64,000 nucleotides of DNA, taken from Exiguobacterium indicum HHS 31 (GTDB taxonomy: Bacteria; Bacillota; Bacilli; Exiguobacteriales; Exiguobacteriaceae). The stretch lies in contig NZ_MPSZ01000001.1 in assembly GCF_001939065.1 (NCBI RefSeq), positions 620,001 through 684,000 of the forward strand. The letters run 5' to 3'. A program made the translations under genes and the position numbers. Of this stretch, positions 1 through 8,183 are shown piece after piece (the first letter of the stretch is position 1; the number at the start of each line of letters is the position of its first letter). Below the pieces are notes generated by a model that was not told the origin of the DNA, made no database searches, and saw nothing but the letters and a program-made list of their open reading frames with translations.

Positions 1-475
1 CTTCTGTCACTAGGTGATGATATTTTTCGAGCAGTGCCCGCATGTCCTGTTGAAAATCATTGAAGGTTTCATCCGTCAGGTGCAATTTCGCGATCGAGAA
101 CGTCGAGTGGTCCTGACCTTGCGTTTGAACGGTCTGTTCGAAGTACGTCTGGTACTGCTGCAAGACGTACATGAAGTAGAACGAGACGAAGTTCACTTTT
201 TCATCGTACGTCGCACTGTTCCAGTCTGCTTCGCTGATTTGATAGCCGCTTGTGTTCAAAGCATAGATCTTCTCTTCGACTTTTCCAACACGCTGGACGG
301 CGACGACCTTCAACAACTGATCGTCCATCATCGCATTGACTTGCCGGTACAAAGTAGACTGCGGTACATCCGTTAAACGTTGATTCAGTTGCATGATTGA
401 TAAGCCGTCTTCGAGATCAATCAATTCGAGCGCAATCTTAAACCGGACATGATTTTTGAATAAGTTAAAGTTCAC
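1..475 (-). CDS. Winged-helix transcriptional regulator, C-terminus missing
   Basis: The reading frame starts at a GTG (473-475) ten bases after an AAGGAGT ribosome site and runs off the left edge, giving about 158 residues. The first 70 residues have the layout of an ArsR/PadR-type winged helix: a helical start, a recognition-helix-like stretch with QSTLYRQVNAM, then a wing ending in EKIYALN. The rest looks helical and could be a dimerisation or effector part. The promoter region is shared with the divergent membrane gene at 625, so it may control that gene or itself. The ligand and exact family are not recognisable. Confidence 0.75.
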   Translation of the reverse strand, partial: MNFNLFKNHVRFKIALELIDLEDGLSIMQLNQRLTDVPQSTLYRQVNAMMDDQLLKVVAVQRVGKVEEKIYALNTSGYQISEADWNSATYDEKVNFVSFYFMYVLQQYQTYFEQTVQTQGQDHSTFSIAKLHLTDETFNDFQQDMRALLEKYHHLVTE

Positions 476-532
476 GTCGTGTCCCACTCCTTCGTTCAAT
501 CGTTTCTAAAACTATCTTATCATGCTTTTGGA

Positions 533-550
533 ATCATTCTTATAAATGAT
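533..550. promoter_or_regulatory. Perfect 6-6-6 inverted repeat, possible operator
   Basis: ATCATT and AATGAT flank a 6-base spacer in the divergent gap between the winged-helix regulator and the small membrane gene. The position suits autoregulation, but short A/T palindromes arise by chance. Confidence 0.25.
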
Positions 551-624
551 AATGTAAAAAGAGGGGATTTGATGTATTCCTTGAATGATTTACATTAGAG
601 TATGTTTTAGAAAGGAGCCTTCAT

Positions 625-894
625 ATGAAAAATACAAGTTATCGCTACGGTACATATGCCCTGATTACAAGTTTTTTCTTATTCTTCATCGTTCAGATGT
701 TCCGAGCGTATATTGAATTATCTCCAGAATTTCTAGGAGAAAACCTTGGTGAGTATTACTTAACATATTTCCCGATGAGTGCGTTGATTCTTGGACTCGT
801 ATTACTTATCCACGGCTGGTGGACTGAAGATGAGAAAAAACAGCGTGAAAAGCTAGTTGCAAAAAATCAGCAAGAATCGAATGAATCGGTGTGA
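625..894 (+). CDS. Small membrane protein, two TM helices
   Basis: An 89-residue protein preceded by GAAAGGAG at good spacing. Hydrophobic segments at about residues 9-29 and 48-66 are followed by a highly charged tail (EDEKKQREK), so it is probably a two-helix inner-membrane protein with a cytoplasmic tail. No family is recognised. It is transcribed alone and ends before a bidirectional terminator. It is divergent from the winged-helix regulator, which could control it. Confidence 0.7.
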   Translation: MKNTSYRYGTYALITSFFLFFIVQMFRAYIELSPEFLGENLGEYYLTYFPMSALILGLVLLIHGWWTEDEKKQREKLVAKNQQESNESV

Positions 895-913
895 CATCAT
901 ACCGTTGATACAG

Positions 914-948
914 AAGACCGACAACGATTTTTCGTTGCCGGTCTTTAT
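914..948. terminator. Rho-independent terminator, likely bidirectional
   Basis: A 13-bp stem (AAGACCGACAACG against CGTTGCCGGTCTT, one wobble) with a short loop sits between two convergent genes. Confidence 0.7.
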
Positions 949-961
949 CGTTTCATAAGCC

Positions 962-2095
962 TTATTTCGCAAAACGTTTAATCGCGAACGGTCCAATCGG
1001 TTCAGTCGTCGATCGTTCCATGATCAATTCACTGAGTACTTTTCCGACTAAGCTACTGAACTTGAACCCGTGACCGGAGAAGCCGGCGGCGATCGCGATA
1101 TGCGCATAGTCCGGATGCAAATCGATGATGAAGTCCTCGTCTGGCGTCATCGTATAGAGACACGGTTTGCCGTGAGTTAAAGTATTGATCGAGGGCATGA
1201 ACGTATTCGTGAACTGTCGTAAATCAGCCAGATCACCCGTCTCTTGACCGAATGGACGGCGTGGTTGATTTGGATCAACGGGAATGCCACCGTCGTGACG
1301 TCCGATTTTCAGACCGGTTTGAGCAATGCTTGGAAAACCGTAATAATAACCGGCGGGTGTATCAAAGGCGAAGGCAGGGAACACCGCGTCATTGAATACC
1401 TCTTCCGCTGCTTCGAACCAGGCGAACGTCTTGCGGACCGGTCGCAGCGGTAAGGAGAGTCCAGTCTGTTCCAGTAACGGACCAGACCAGGCACCAGCTG
1501 CGACGATCAACGCGTCAGCCGAATAGGTGTCTGATCCGACGGCCACGTCAACGCCAGTGGCGTGGGCAGTGAGCGTCGTCACTTTCGCATTCGTCCGAAT
1601 GTCGACGCCGTTCGCGACAGCAAGATCACGGTATGCTTCAATACAATCCTCGCACTTCAACACACCGGACGTCGGTTCAAAACAACCGATATACTCGTCG
1701 GGCATTGTTAAACCGGACCAGCGGGTTCTGATTTCGTCAGCCGTCAGGACCTCAAGCGGTAAATCATACTGCGCTGCACTCCTGATGATCGTCTGCATCG
1801 AACGGGACGAGCGTTGACCGGCGTTCAAGACTCCTGTGTTCAGAAAAAGACTTCGACCGCTGATTTGTTCCAACTCATACCATAAACGTTGCGCGGCTAA
1901 TGCGAGCGGCACGTATGCTTCACCTTCCCCATACGCATGACGGATGATCCGGGTCTCCCCGTGATGGCTCGCTTGATCATGCGGTGGATTGTGGGCATCT
2001 AACAATAGGATTTTTTGATCGGTTCGTGAGAGATAGTAGCCGGCTGCCATCCCCATGGATCCGGCACCTACGATGATGACATTATAATGGGACAT
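962..2095 (-). CDS. solA: SolA/monomeric sarcosine oxidase-type FAD amine oxidase
   Basis: A flavoenzyme of the N-methyl-L-tryptophan oxidase/monomeric sarcosine oxidase family, which oxidises N-methyl amino acids with O2 and releases formaldehyde and H2O2. The dinucleotide-binding GAGSMG lies near the N-terminus. The cysteine near residue 312 in CLYTMTPDEDF matches the residue that binds FAD covalently in this family. Length (377 aa) is normal. I use the ATG at 2095 because AAGGAG lies nine bases upstream; a longer in-frame start at 2125 lacks a ribosome site. The substrate cannot be decided from sequence, so the symbol is by family. Confidence 0.85.
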   Translation of the reverse strand: MSHYNVIIVGAGSMGMAAGYYLSRTDQKILLLDAHNPPHDQASHHGETRIIRHAYGEGEAYVPLALAAQRLWYELEQISGRSLFLNTGVLNAGQRSSRSMQTIIRSAAQYDLPLEVLTADEIRTRWSGLTMPDEYIGCFEPTSGVLKCEDCIEAYRDLAVANGVDIRTNAKVTTLTAHATGVDVAVGSDTYSADALIVAAGAWSGPLLEQTGLSLPLRPVRKTFAWFEAAEEVFNDAVFPAFAFDTPAGYYYGFPSIAQTGLKIGRHDGGIPVDPNQPRRPFGQETGDLADLRQFTNTFMPSINTLTHGKPCLYTMTPDEDFIIDLHPDYAHIAIAAGFSGHGFKFSSLVGKVLSELIMERSTTEPIGPFAIKRFAK

Positions 2096-2165
2096 CACAT
2101 TCGACTCCTTCATATGTAAGTTCACACCAGTATAGAGTGAGAACTAGAAAAGAACAAATGAAAGA

Positions 2166-3911
2166 TTAAATCTCGAAGCGACGGGCTTCCTGTTCTAAAT
2201 GTTCTGTTCGTGCGTTTAAATCACCGACGAGCGTATGTAACGTCGTGATTGTCGCAATCATTTGTTCAGAGGCAGCGGCAACTTCCTCGTTACTCGCCGT
2301 ATGTTCTTCCGCGACAGTGGCAATTTCCGTCAAGGCATTGCGAATGAACCGTTCTGCCTGCAAGACGTCTTCCATCTGTTGCGTCATCTGCTGTGTTGCC
2401 GTTGAGACGTGCGTGACTTGATCCGTCAACCGTTCGAACGTCGTATCCGTATCGAGGACGATCTGTTCACCGGCTGCTGTTGCTTCGACCGTCGTCTTAA
2501 AGCTGTGTTGCATCTGCTGCGCACTGGCTTCGATCGACGTGACGATCGTTGCGATTTCGCTAACACTGCTAGCGACATGGCTAGAAAGATTCTTGACCTC
2601 GGTCGCGACGACGGCGAATCCTTTCCCTTGTTCACCCGCCCGTGCTGCTTCAATCGCGGCATTGAGGGCGAGTAGATTCGTCTGCTCGGAAATACCGCGG
2701 ATGATGCCGACGAGCGTTTGGATATCTGATGATTGCTGTTTCAGTAGATCAATCTGTTCAGCAGATTGCGTGACGTGCTGATGAATGTGACGCATCTGTT
2801 CGACGGAAGCGGACATTTGCTCGCGTCCGACTCGTGTCAGTGTTGCCATCTGCTCCGTCGTTCCTTGAATTTCGACACCAGACTGATTCGTCGTCTCGAT
2901 TAATGTTGCGAACCGATTCATCTCATCATTCAATGAGAGCGTGACTTGGGTCTGACTTTCCGTCCCGGTCGCGATTTCCGACATCGTATGAGCGATTTGT
3001 TCGGAACCGTCGAGTACTTCTGATGTACTTTGGTCGATCGATTGACTCGTCGTCGAGACGAGGGTAGCCGTCTGTTTGATGTCGACGATCATCGTCCGTA
3101 ACATCTCGTTCATATCACGAATCGAGATTGCAAGCGCATAGATTTCATCTTTCGAAGCAATCGTCAAATTGGTCAACGTCTGTTTTGCCTGATTCAGTCG
3201 TCCCTCAGCAATCAAGGCAGCGACTTTCTGTAACGTTTCGAGTGGACGTAACTTTCTACCGAGTACGATGTAAAGCAAGATAAGGGTTATCGTCAACAGT
3301 AAGAGCATCAACCCGATGAAAATCGGAGCGTTTTGTTGTAATAGATCCGTCGTCAGAGCATCGACTTCCTTCGCTGCGATATCGGTTCCAAGGATGCCGA
3401 TGATTTTCCCGGTCGAATCCTTCAGCGGAACGTAGACACTGATGTACTGTCCGTAGATTGGATCATCAATCACGTCCGTCGTATGTGTTTTGCCCTTTAG
3501 GACGTCTTGCATATCGGCAACAGTTGCGCCGCTTGCCGAGGCATTGATTTTCGCAGCCTTATCTTTTGGTAAACCATCGATTAATAATCGAACCTTATTT
3601 TGATCGATCCGTGCTGTGTATGTATATAAGAGTCCATTTTGTTTACGTAAGGTATCGAGTTCTGTTCGTAACGTTTCGTACTGTTCGGACGCGACAGGTG
3701 ATTGTAGAAATTCGCTGTAAGCTGCCGTATCGAATGTCTTGCTGATGCGCAGTGCGTCCTTTTCAGCAGTCGCTTTCAGTGTTGAGACTGCAGTTTGTTT
3801 CGTATTGAAGTATAAGGCCAGACTACTAAATACAAAAAAGGCAATCAAAATCAAACTAATCATTACTAAAAGACGTGTTCGGATGGAATAGTTCTTGGTT
3901 GTGTTTTTCAC
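2166..3911 (-). CDS. Methyl-accepting chemotaxis protein
   Basis: A transmembrane chemoreceptor that signals to CheA/CheW. Order of parts: TM1 at about residues 14-36, an extracellular sensing region of about 150 residues (cache-like), TM2 at about 192-215, HAMP, then a long helical signalling domain with the near-invariant hairpin tip ([20 protein letters not shown]) and candidate methylation helices. The GTG at 3911 is chosen because AAAGGA lies nine bases upstream; the TTG at 3929 has none. A SigD-like promoter lies upstream, as usual for motility genes. The ligand is unknown. Confidence 0.9.
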   Translation of the reverse strand: MKNTTKNYSIRTRLLVMISLILIAFFVFSSLALYFNTKQTAVSTLKATAEKDALRISKTFDTAAYSEFLQSPVASEQYETLRTELDTLRKQNGLLYTYTARIDQNKVRLLIDGLPKDKAAKINASASGATVADMQDVLKGKTHTTDVIDDPIYGQYISVYVPLKDSTGKIIGILGTDIAAKEVDALTTDLLQQNAPIFIGLMLLLLTITLILLYIVLGRKLRPLETLQKVAALIAEGRLNQAKQTLTNLTIASKDEIYALAISIRDMNEMLRTMIVDIKQTATLVSTTSQSIDQSTSEVLDGSEQIAHTMSEIATGTESQTQVTLSLNDEMNRFATLIETTNQSGVEIQGTTEQMATLTRVGREQMSASVEQMRHIHQHVTQSAEQIDLLKQQSSDIQTLVGIIRGISEQTNLLALNAAIEAARAGEQGKGFAVVATEVKNLSSHVASSVSEIATIVTSIEASAQQMQHSFKTTVEATAAGEQIVLDTDTTFERLTDQVTHVSTATQQMTQQMEDVLQAERFIRNALTEIATVAEEHTASNEEVAAASEQMIATITTLHTLVGDLNARTEHLEQEARRFEI

Positions 3912-3954
3912 ATGCAACCGTCCTTTCAACTCATATTTTCTATCTGTAATTCAT

Positions 3955-3980
3955 TTATCGGTCGTTAAAATACATATTAA
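3955..3980 (-). promoter_or_regulatory. SigD-like (flagellar/chemotaxis) promoter
   Basis: On the minus strand TTAA is followed after 14 bases by ACCGATAA, close to the Bacillus SigD consensus TAAA-N15-GCCGATAA. It lies about 45 bases before the chemoreceptor start. Motif and gene function agree. Confidence 0.55.
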
Positions 3981-4113
3981 ACAGGACCTTTTAACGATTT
4001 TTTTATAAAAAGTCGCAAGAAAAACCGTTTTTTCTTAAAAAAGGATTTATCAAGAATGATTCAGGGCACATAATAGTTAGAAAAAAATATATGTTGAGGG
4101 AAGAGGGATTGAG

Positions 4114-4299
4114 ATGGAAAGTGAAGTTGATCATAAAATCAAGGCAAGACATGTATATGAAAATGAATTACGAAGACACGCGGTCAGCACGAAAAAAGCA
4201 ACCTTCCGATTGATGACATGTCTGCGTTGCCAATCGAAGATTCTGTTGAAACAGGGACATCAGGATAGCCACCAATGTGATAGGACTCAAATTACTTGA
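4114..4299 (+). CDS. Possible small Cys-rich protein
   Basis: A 61-codon frame with a modest purine-rich ribosome site (GAGGGAAGAGGGA) before ATG. The protein is basic and holds CLRC and a later HQC, a spacing that could bind a metal. Its end overlaps the convergent DUF2975 gene by 8 bases. No homology is recognised, and it could be spurious. Confidence 0.35.
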   Translation: MESEVDHKIKARHVYENELRRHAVSTKKATFRLMTCLRCQSKILLKQGHQDSHQCDRTQIT

Positions 4300-4759
4300 C
4301 TGACTGAAGCTTTCGTAATAGAAGTTGTTGTATGCAAGCAAGTAAGGAACCAACTGTCAAAGGGATAAGGATTAAAACAGTACCAACGAGGATCAATCCA
4401 GGTGCATCATCGATTTGACCGATGTAAAAAAAGATAGGGAAGATGCATAAGGTCATTACTGAAATCACATAACAATTCAGCTTCAACGATTGTATAGATG
4501 ATGTGATTAAAGGTAATGGAAGTGGGGCCGTTACGAGGTATTGCAATAGTCGCCACATGTGAATCAAAATGAACAGAACTGGAATCAACACAATATAGGC
4601 CATGATCAATACGAAATAGCCAGGACGTTCGAAGAATAATTGTTCTGAGAGTCCATGCCATACAAGAGGAATTCCAATACCAGCTATGCACAATAAACCG
4701 ACCATGATACAAATCATAATGAATTTTAAATACCGAACATGCCAAGTGAGCCGTTTCAT
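4292..4759 (-). CDS. DUF2975-like four-helix membrane protein
   Basis: 155 residues with four hydrophobic segments (about 12-35, 45-68, 92-112, 120-143), the size and layout of DUF2975 proteins. AAAGGAAG precedes the ATG. In many Bacillota DUF2975 genes are followed by a small Cro/CI-type regulator; here an XRE gene lies about 2 kb away on the other strand, so that pairing is not intact. Function is unknown. Confidence 0.65.
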   Translation of the reverse strand: MKRLTWHVRYLKFIMICIMVGLLCIAGIGIPLVWHGLSEQLFFERPGYFVLIMAYIVLIPVLFILIHMWRLLQYLVTAPLPLPLITSSIQSLKLNCYVISVMTLCIFPIFFYIGQIDDAPGLILVGTVLILIPLTVGSLLACIQQLLLRKLQSVK

Positions 4760-4903
4760 GATTCACGCTTCCTTTCAAGTCGTACACTTTCTTTCAGTAT
4801 ACTTCATAAAATGAAATGTTATAAAAAATTTTAAATGTATAGAACATGTGGATTTTCAAACAAGTGTATAGAGATGAAGCATACCGCAGAAAGGAGCTAC
4901 ATT

Positions 4904-5128
4904 ATGCGACGAAATCAACATGTCTCCCCGCATCCTAAAGGCGGTTATCAAGTGAAAGCAGCCGGAGCGACCCGAGCAACTAAACGATTCGAGACACAGA
5001 AAGAAGCCATTGCAGAAGGACGACGGATTGCGAAAAAACAAAAAACAGAATTACTGATTCACAATAAAGAAGGACAGGTTCGTGAAAAGGATTCGTATGG
5101 GCATGATCCTTTCCCACCAAAAGGATAA
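4904..5128 (+). CDS. DUF2188 protein
   Basis: A 74-residue basic protein fitting DUF2188: an N-terminal HPKGGYQVK strand, a middle 'TQKEAIAEGRRIAKKQ' helix, and the terminal HNKEGQVREKDSYGHDP. The start is the ATG after GAAAGGAGC; the upstream in-frame extension has no ribosome site. These proteins are small, soluble and of unknown role. It is a single-gene unit closed by a strong terminator. Confidence 0.8.
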   Translation: MRRNQHVSPHPKGGYQVKAAGATRATKRFETQKEAIAEGRRIAKKQKTELLIHNKEGQVREKDSYGHDPFPPKG

Positions 5129-5164
5129 AAGCACTTCCTGAATGTTTAGGAAGTGCTTTTTTTA
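5127..5164 (+). terminator. Strong Rho-independent terminator
   Basis: A 13-bp perfect stem (AAAAGCACTTCCT/AGGAAGTGCTTTT), an 8-base loop and a T-run directly after the DUF2188 gene. Confidence 0.9.
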
Positions 5165-5238
5165 GTCTATTAAAAATCGGTTTGAATTCTGTGTGACAGG
5201 GAAAAATGATTCAAACAAGTATAAAGGAGATATGTTTT

Positions 5239-6063
5239 ATGGCTGAGGCGAACTTCTCGATTGAACATACGAGACAACTGGATCACGGAGAACAATCCTA
5301 TAAAGGAAACAATAAATTACTCAACAAAAAAATCTTAATTACAGGTGGAGATTCAGGTATCGGTCGAGCCGTTGCCATTGCTTATGCGCGGGAAGGGGCA
5401 GACCTTGTTCTTTCATACTTACCTGAAGAGCAAGCAGATGCCGAAGAAGTACAAGCGCTGGTAGAACAAGCAGGGCGTACAGCGCATTTAATTCCAGGTG
5501 ACCTATCCGATGAAGCGTACTGCGTTCAGCTCGTCCAAGAAGCATATCAATGCCTAGGCGGATTAGATTCGCTGACATTAATTGCAGGGACACAGAACCC
5601 TGTAGAGCATATTTCAAATCTCGAGACAGAACAACTTAAAAGAACATTCGAAGTCAATGTATTTTCTGCATTTTGGATGGTGAAGGCAGCAGTTCCATTT
5701 TTGAAGCCTGGATCGACAATCATAACGACTACATCGGTTCAAGCCTATCACCCAAGTGAAATATTGCTTGACTACGCATCGACTAAATTTGCTTTAAATG
5801 GCTTTACGCGAGGTCTTGCGAAACAATTAGCACCAAGCGGCATACGTGTCAATGGAATTGCACCTGGTCCCATTTGGACGCCACTTCAATTCACAGGAGG
5901 GTTACTGCCAGATCAGATGCAGGACTTTGGAAAAGACACGCCGCTAGGGCGTTGTGGTCAGCCTGCTGAACTCGCAAGTACTTACGTGCTACTTGCGTCA
6001 GATGAAGCAAGTTACATCACAGCACAAATTTATGGAGTCACTGGTGGGATTGAATTAGCTTGA
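5239..6063 (+). CDS. Short-chain dehydrogenase, general-stress type
   Basis: A classical-to-extended SDR of 274 residues. It has the NAD(P)-binding TGGDSGIG, the catalytic Tyr-x-x-x-Lys as YASTK with the preceding TTTSVQAY serine region, and an N-terminal extension of about 40 residues. The glycine motif and extension resemble B. subtilis general stress protein 39 (YdaD) and YhxD. It starts at the ATG after AAAGGAGATATG. The stop is 20 bases before the next gene, so the two are probably co-transcribed. The natural substrate is unknown. Confidence 0.85.
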   Translation: MAEANFSIEHTRQLDHGEQSYKGNNKLLNKKILITGGDSGIGRAVAIAYAREGADLVLSYLPEEQADAEEVQALVEQAGRTAHLIPGDLSDEAYCVQLVQEAYQCLGGLDSLTLIAGTQNPVEHISNLETEQLKRTFEVNVFSAFWMVKAAVPFLKPGSTIITTTSVQAYHPSEILLDYASTKFALNGFTRGLAKQLAPSGIRVNGIAPGPIWTPLQFTGGLLPDQMQDFGKDTPLGRCGQPAELASTYVLLASDEASYITAQIYGVTGGIELA

Positions 6064-6083
6064 TTGAATGGGGAGGAAGTGGC

Positions 6084-6377
6084 ATGGATCAGTTTGGTGT
6101 TCTGACACATTATAAATGCACAGTAAATGATCATGAATCTTTATTTCAAGTGTTGAATGAGCTAAAACGACTTGTCTTGGAGCAATCCGAATGTAAGTTA
6201 TATACGATTAACGTGTCAGATAAACAACTGGACGCTATTTTCACATACGAAATCTGGAGTTCCGCAGCTGCTTATCAAAACTCGCTCTCGCATGAACTCC
6301 AAAAATTTGTTCCGCTTGCTCCTAGTCTTCCGGTGGTCGTAGTAGAAGAAACAAATACTTTTCGAGTTCATATGTAA
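6084..6377 (+). CDS. ABM-fold monooxygenase-like protein
   Basis: A 97-residue protein of the antibiotic-biosynthesis-monooxygenase (ABM/YgiN-like) fold: an N-terminal strand, the helical HESLFQVLNELKRLVLEQ, then IFTYEIWSSAAAYQNSLS, which matches the typical 'ExWxsxeay..H..s' segment. GGAGGAAGTGGC precedes ATG; a TTG overlapping the SDR stop is less likely. Pairing with an oxidoreductase suggests a role in quinone or aldehyde stress (inference). Confidence 0.7.
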   Translation: MDQFGVLTHYKCTVNDHESLFQVLNELKRLVLEQSECKLYTINVSDKQLDAIFTYEIWSSAAAYQNSLSHELQKFVPLAPSLPVVVVEETNTFRVHM

Positions 6378-6456
6378 AAAATTATAAATACTCATCAGGT
6401 CAGATGATTAATCCCAAACGATAGAAAGAAATTTCAAGCTACTTGAGATAAAGATC

Positions 6457-6489
6457 AAAACACTTTCTGTTCATCAGAAGGTGTTTTTT
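6457..6489 (+). terminator. Rho-independent terminator
   Basis: Stem AAAACACTTTCTG/CAGAAGGTGTTTT (one wobble) with a 5-base loop and T-run, closing the SDR-ABM unit. Confidence 0.85.
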
Positions 6490-6593
6490 CATGTTCAATT
6501 CGAATCTGAAATGTCAATAGTTTTTGACATGTTGTTGGAATTTCATTACAGTAAAGATGTAAAAAGAATTTGACACGTCGTGGAGGTATGAAC

Positions 6594-6803
6594 GTGAGAA
6601 ACCACATTAAGGAGCGACGTCTAGCGGCAAGATTATCACAACAAGAACTGGCTGACCGTTGTCAGGTCAGTCGGCAGACGATCAATGCGATTGAAAACAA
6701 CAAGTATGATCCGACTTTACAATTAGCGTTTAATATCGCCAAAGTCTTGCAGACACAAGTCGATCATCTGTTCATTTCAGAACAGGAGGAATGGGATGTC
6801 TAA
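6594..6803 (+). CDS. XRE (Cro/CI) regulator, YozG-like
   Basis: A 69-residue single-domain helix-turn-helix protein. RLSQQELADRCQVSRQTINA forms helices 2 and 3, followed by IENNKYDPTLQLAFNIAK, the usual Cro/CI continuation. GGAGG is 7 bases before the GTG at 6594; an upstream ATG sits too close to it. It overlaps the next membrane gene by 8 bases, the common layout in which a small XRE protein controls its membrane partner. Confidence 0.85.
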   Translation: MRNHIKERRLAARLSQQELADRCQVSRQTINAIENNKYDPTLQLAFNIAKVLQTQVDHLFISEQEEWDV

Positions 6804-7179
6804 GAAAAAAACGGGTTTATTTTTAGTAACGCTCGTGATAGTGGCGAGTCTTACCATCATTAGTATGATCATCGAAAACAACGTAACGTTCTTCTCCATC
6901 GTTCAATTGGCGATTTTGTTGATCATGTTCTTCTCGTATTTTACGTGGGCACGATCAGGAGAAGACGAGCGTCCTGTGCCAGAAGATGAACTCGGCAAAA
7001 AGATTACGACGGAAAGCGGTCTCGTTAGCTACAAAATCCTGATTGTCCTGATCTTTGGATTCATCTGTCTCGATTACTTTTTACATGAATCAACGAATCT
7101 GTTATTGATAGTCTTGTTCGCAATCGGACTGACACTGTTGCCGATCATAGAATTTTTAAAAGCAAGATCTTATCGATAA
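6796..7179 (+). CDS. Four-helix membrane protein paired with XRE regulator
   Basis: 127 residues with TM segments at about 7-25, 31-50, 79-98 and 102-119. A charged loop 'DELGKKITTESGLVSYK' sits between helices 2 and 3, as in DUF2178-type membrane proteins that partner small XRE regulators. The ribosome site AGGAGGAA lies inside the end of the regulator gene, so the two are translationally coupled. Function is unknown. Confidence 0.7.
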   Translation: MSKKKTGLFLVTLVIVASLTIISMIIENNVTFFSIVQLAILLIMFFSYFTWARSGEDERPVPEDELGKKITTESGLVSYKILIVLIFGFICLDYFLHESTNLLLIVLFAIGLTLLPIIEFLKARSYR

Positions 7180-7187
7180 AACGGTAT

Positions 7188-7227
7188 AAAAGTCGTTTAG
7201 ACGGATTTACCCATCTAAACGACTTTT
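7188..7227. terminator. Bidirectional terminator
   Basis: A 13-bp perfect stem AAAAGTCGTTTAG/CTAAACGACTTTT between convergent genes, with A/T tracts on both sides. Confidence 0.85.
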
Positions 7228-7248
7228 GATATTTCACAGATTATCTTT

Positions 7249-7797
7249 TTAAGACGGCCAATCACTCCGCAAGATTGAGTACATATACAAATCATCGAAC
7301 TGACCACGTGTTTTCTCATATTGACGAAGCAACCCTTCCCGCTGGAATCCGAGCCGTTCAAGCAATTGGTGTGAAGCAGTATTTGCTGGTAAGACAAGTG
7401 CTTCGATACGATTTAAAGAGAGCTCCTCAAACCCATATGTGATGACTGCAAGTGCGGCTTCTTTTGCGATACCCTGTCCCTGATGAGCTGGACTCAACTC
7501 AAACCCGAGTTCTGCCCGCTGATGGCGTGCCGACTGATTCAAGAATCCGCAACTGCCGATGATGACATCGTCTTCTTGTAATGCGATCCCGAACCGGATG
7601 CCCGTGCCATCGCGACGAATCGAAGCGTACCAATCAATCTCTTCAAGCGCGTCTGCTTCTGATTGAAAGGCGTCGAGTCCCATCTGTTTGACGACGTGTT
7701 CGTCTGATAAATAGGCGAGGACACTCGTAGCATCTTTGGGTAACACTTCGCGTAAGACGAGGCGGTTCGTTTTAAGCGTTGGGAAAGTATGTAACAT
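7249..7797 (-). CDS. GNAT acetyltransferase, RimJ/RimL type
   Basis: 182 residues. It starts with TNRLVLREVLPKDA and carries the acetyl-CoA pyrophosphate loop as AHQGQGIAKEA, then NRIEALVLPANTAS and LLERLGFQREG, all hallmarks of the RimJ/RimL branch. AAAGGAG precedes ATG. It could acetylate a ribosomal protein N-terminus or a small amine; sequence alone does not say. It is transcribed away from the ileS leader. Confidence 0.85.
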   Translation of the reverse strand: MLHTFPTLKTNRLVLREVLPKDATSVLAYLSDEHVVKQMGLDAFQSEADALEEIDWYASIRRDGTGIRFGIALQEDDVIIGSCGFLNQSARHQRAELGFELSPAHQGQGIAKEAALAVITYGFEELSLNRIEALVLPANTASHQLLERLGFQREGLLRQYEKTRGQFDDLYMYSILRSDWPS

Positions 7798-7833
7798 TCA
7801 AAAAACTCCTTTGCAAGAAAATGTAAAAAGCTG

Positions 7834-7863
7834 TTGTGCAGTCTTTAAGTCATGTGGTAAGAT
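7834..7863 (+). promoter_or_regulatory. Predicted SigA promoter for the T-box/ileS unit
   Basis: TTGTGC and TAAGAT are separated by 18 bases and placed just before the T-box leader. Both boxes are imperfect. Confidence 0.4.
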
Positions 7864-7884
7864 TCTCCACAACAAGAGCATATC

Positions 7885-8147
7885 ATTTCGTTGACGAGAA
7901 AGAGTAATGATTGTCCCTCTGCCTTACAGAAAACCGGGATTGCTGAGAACCGGTAGCCAGATCAATCATGAAGATCCTCTCTGAGAAGTCACGCTGAACC
8001 ATTCAGTAAGCGTGACCGGGTGTCCACCGTTACATGGAATGCACATGATAGTGTGCAACTAAGTGCTGTCGAGAATAAGCATTCTCGACGGAATATGGGT
8101 GGTATCGCGGTGAAGTCCGTCCCTGTCAAAGGGGGCGGACTTTTTTG
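7885..8147 (+). promoter_or_regulatory. T-box riboswitch (Ile) upstream of ileS
   Basis: A tRNA-sensing leader. The T-box core ATGGGTGGTATCGCGG is at 8095-8110, followed by a terminator (AAGTCCGTCCC against GGGGGCGGACTT, then T6, 8113-8147). An earlier perfect hairpin GTCGAGAAT-AAGC-ATTCTCGAC (8068-8089) fits stem III. Stem I begins near GAGTAATGATTG and closes with CAATCATGAAGATC; the ATC there is a plausible isoleucine specifier. Uncharged tRNA-Ile would favour the antiterminator and let ileS be transcribed. Confidence 0.9.
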
Positions 8148-8183
8148 TATTCTCTTAGTTACCGACAAAGGAGCGAACAAGAG

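Noticed and set aside
14..376. Plus-strand open frame at the left edge
   Set aside because: It is antisense to a convincing winged-helix gene with a ribosome site on the minus strand, and its own translation has no family pattern.
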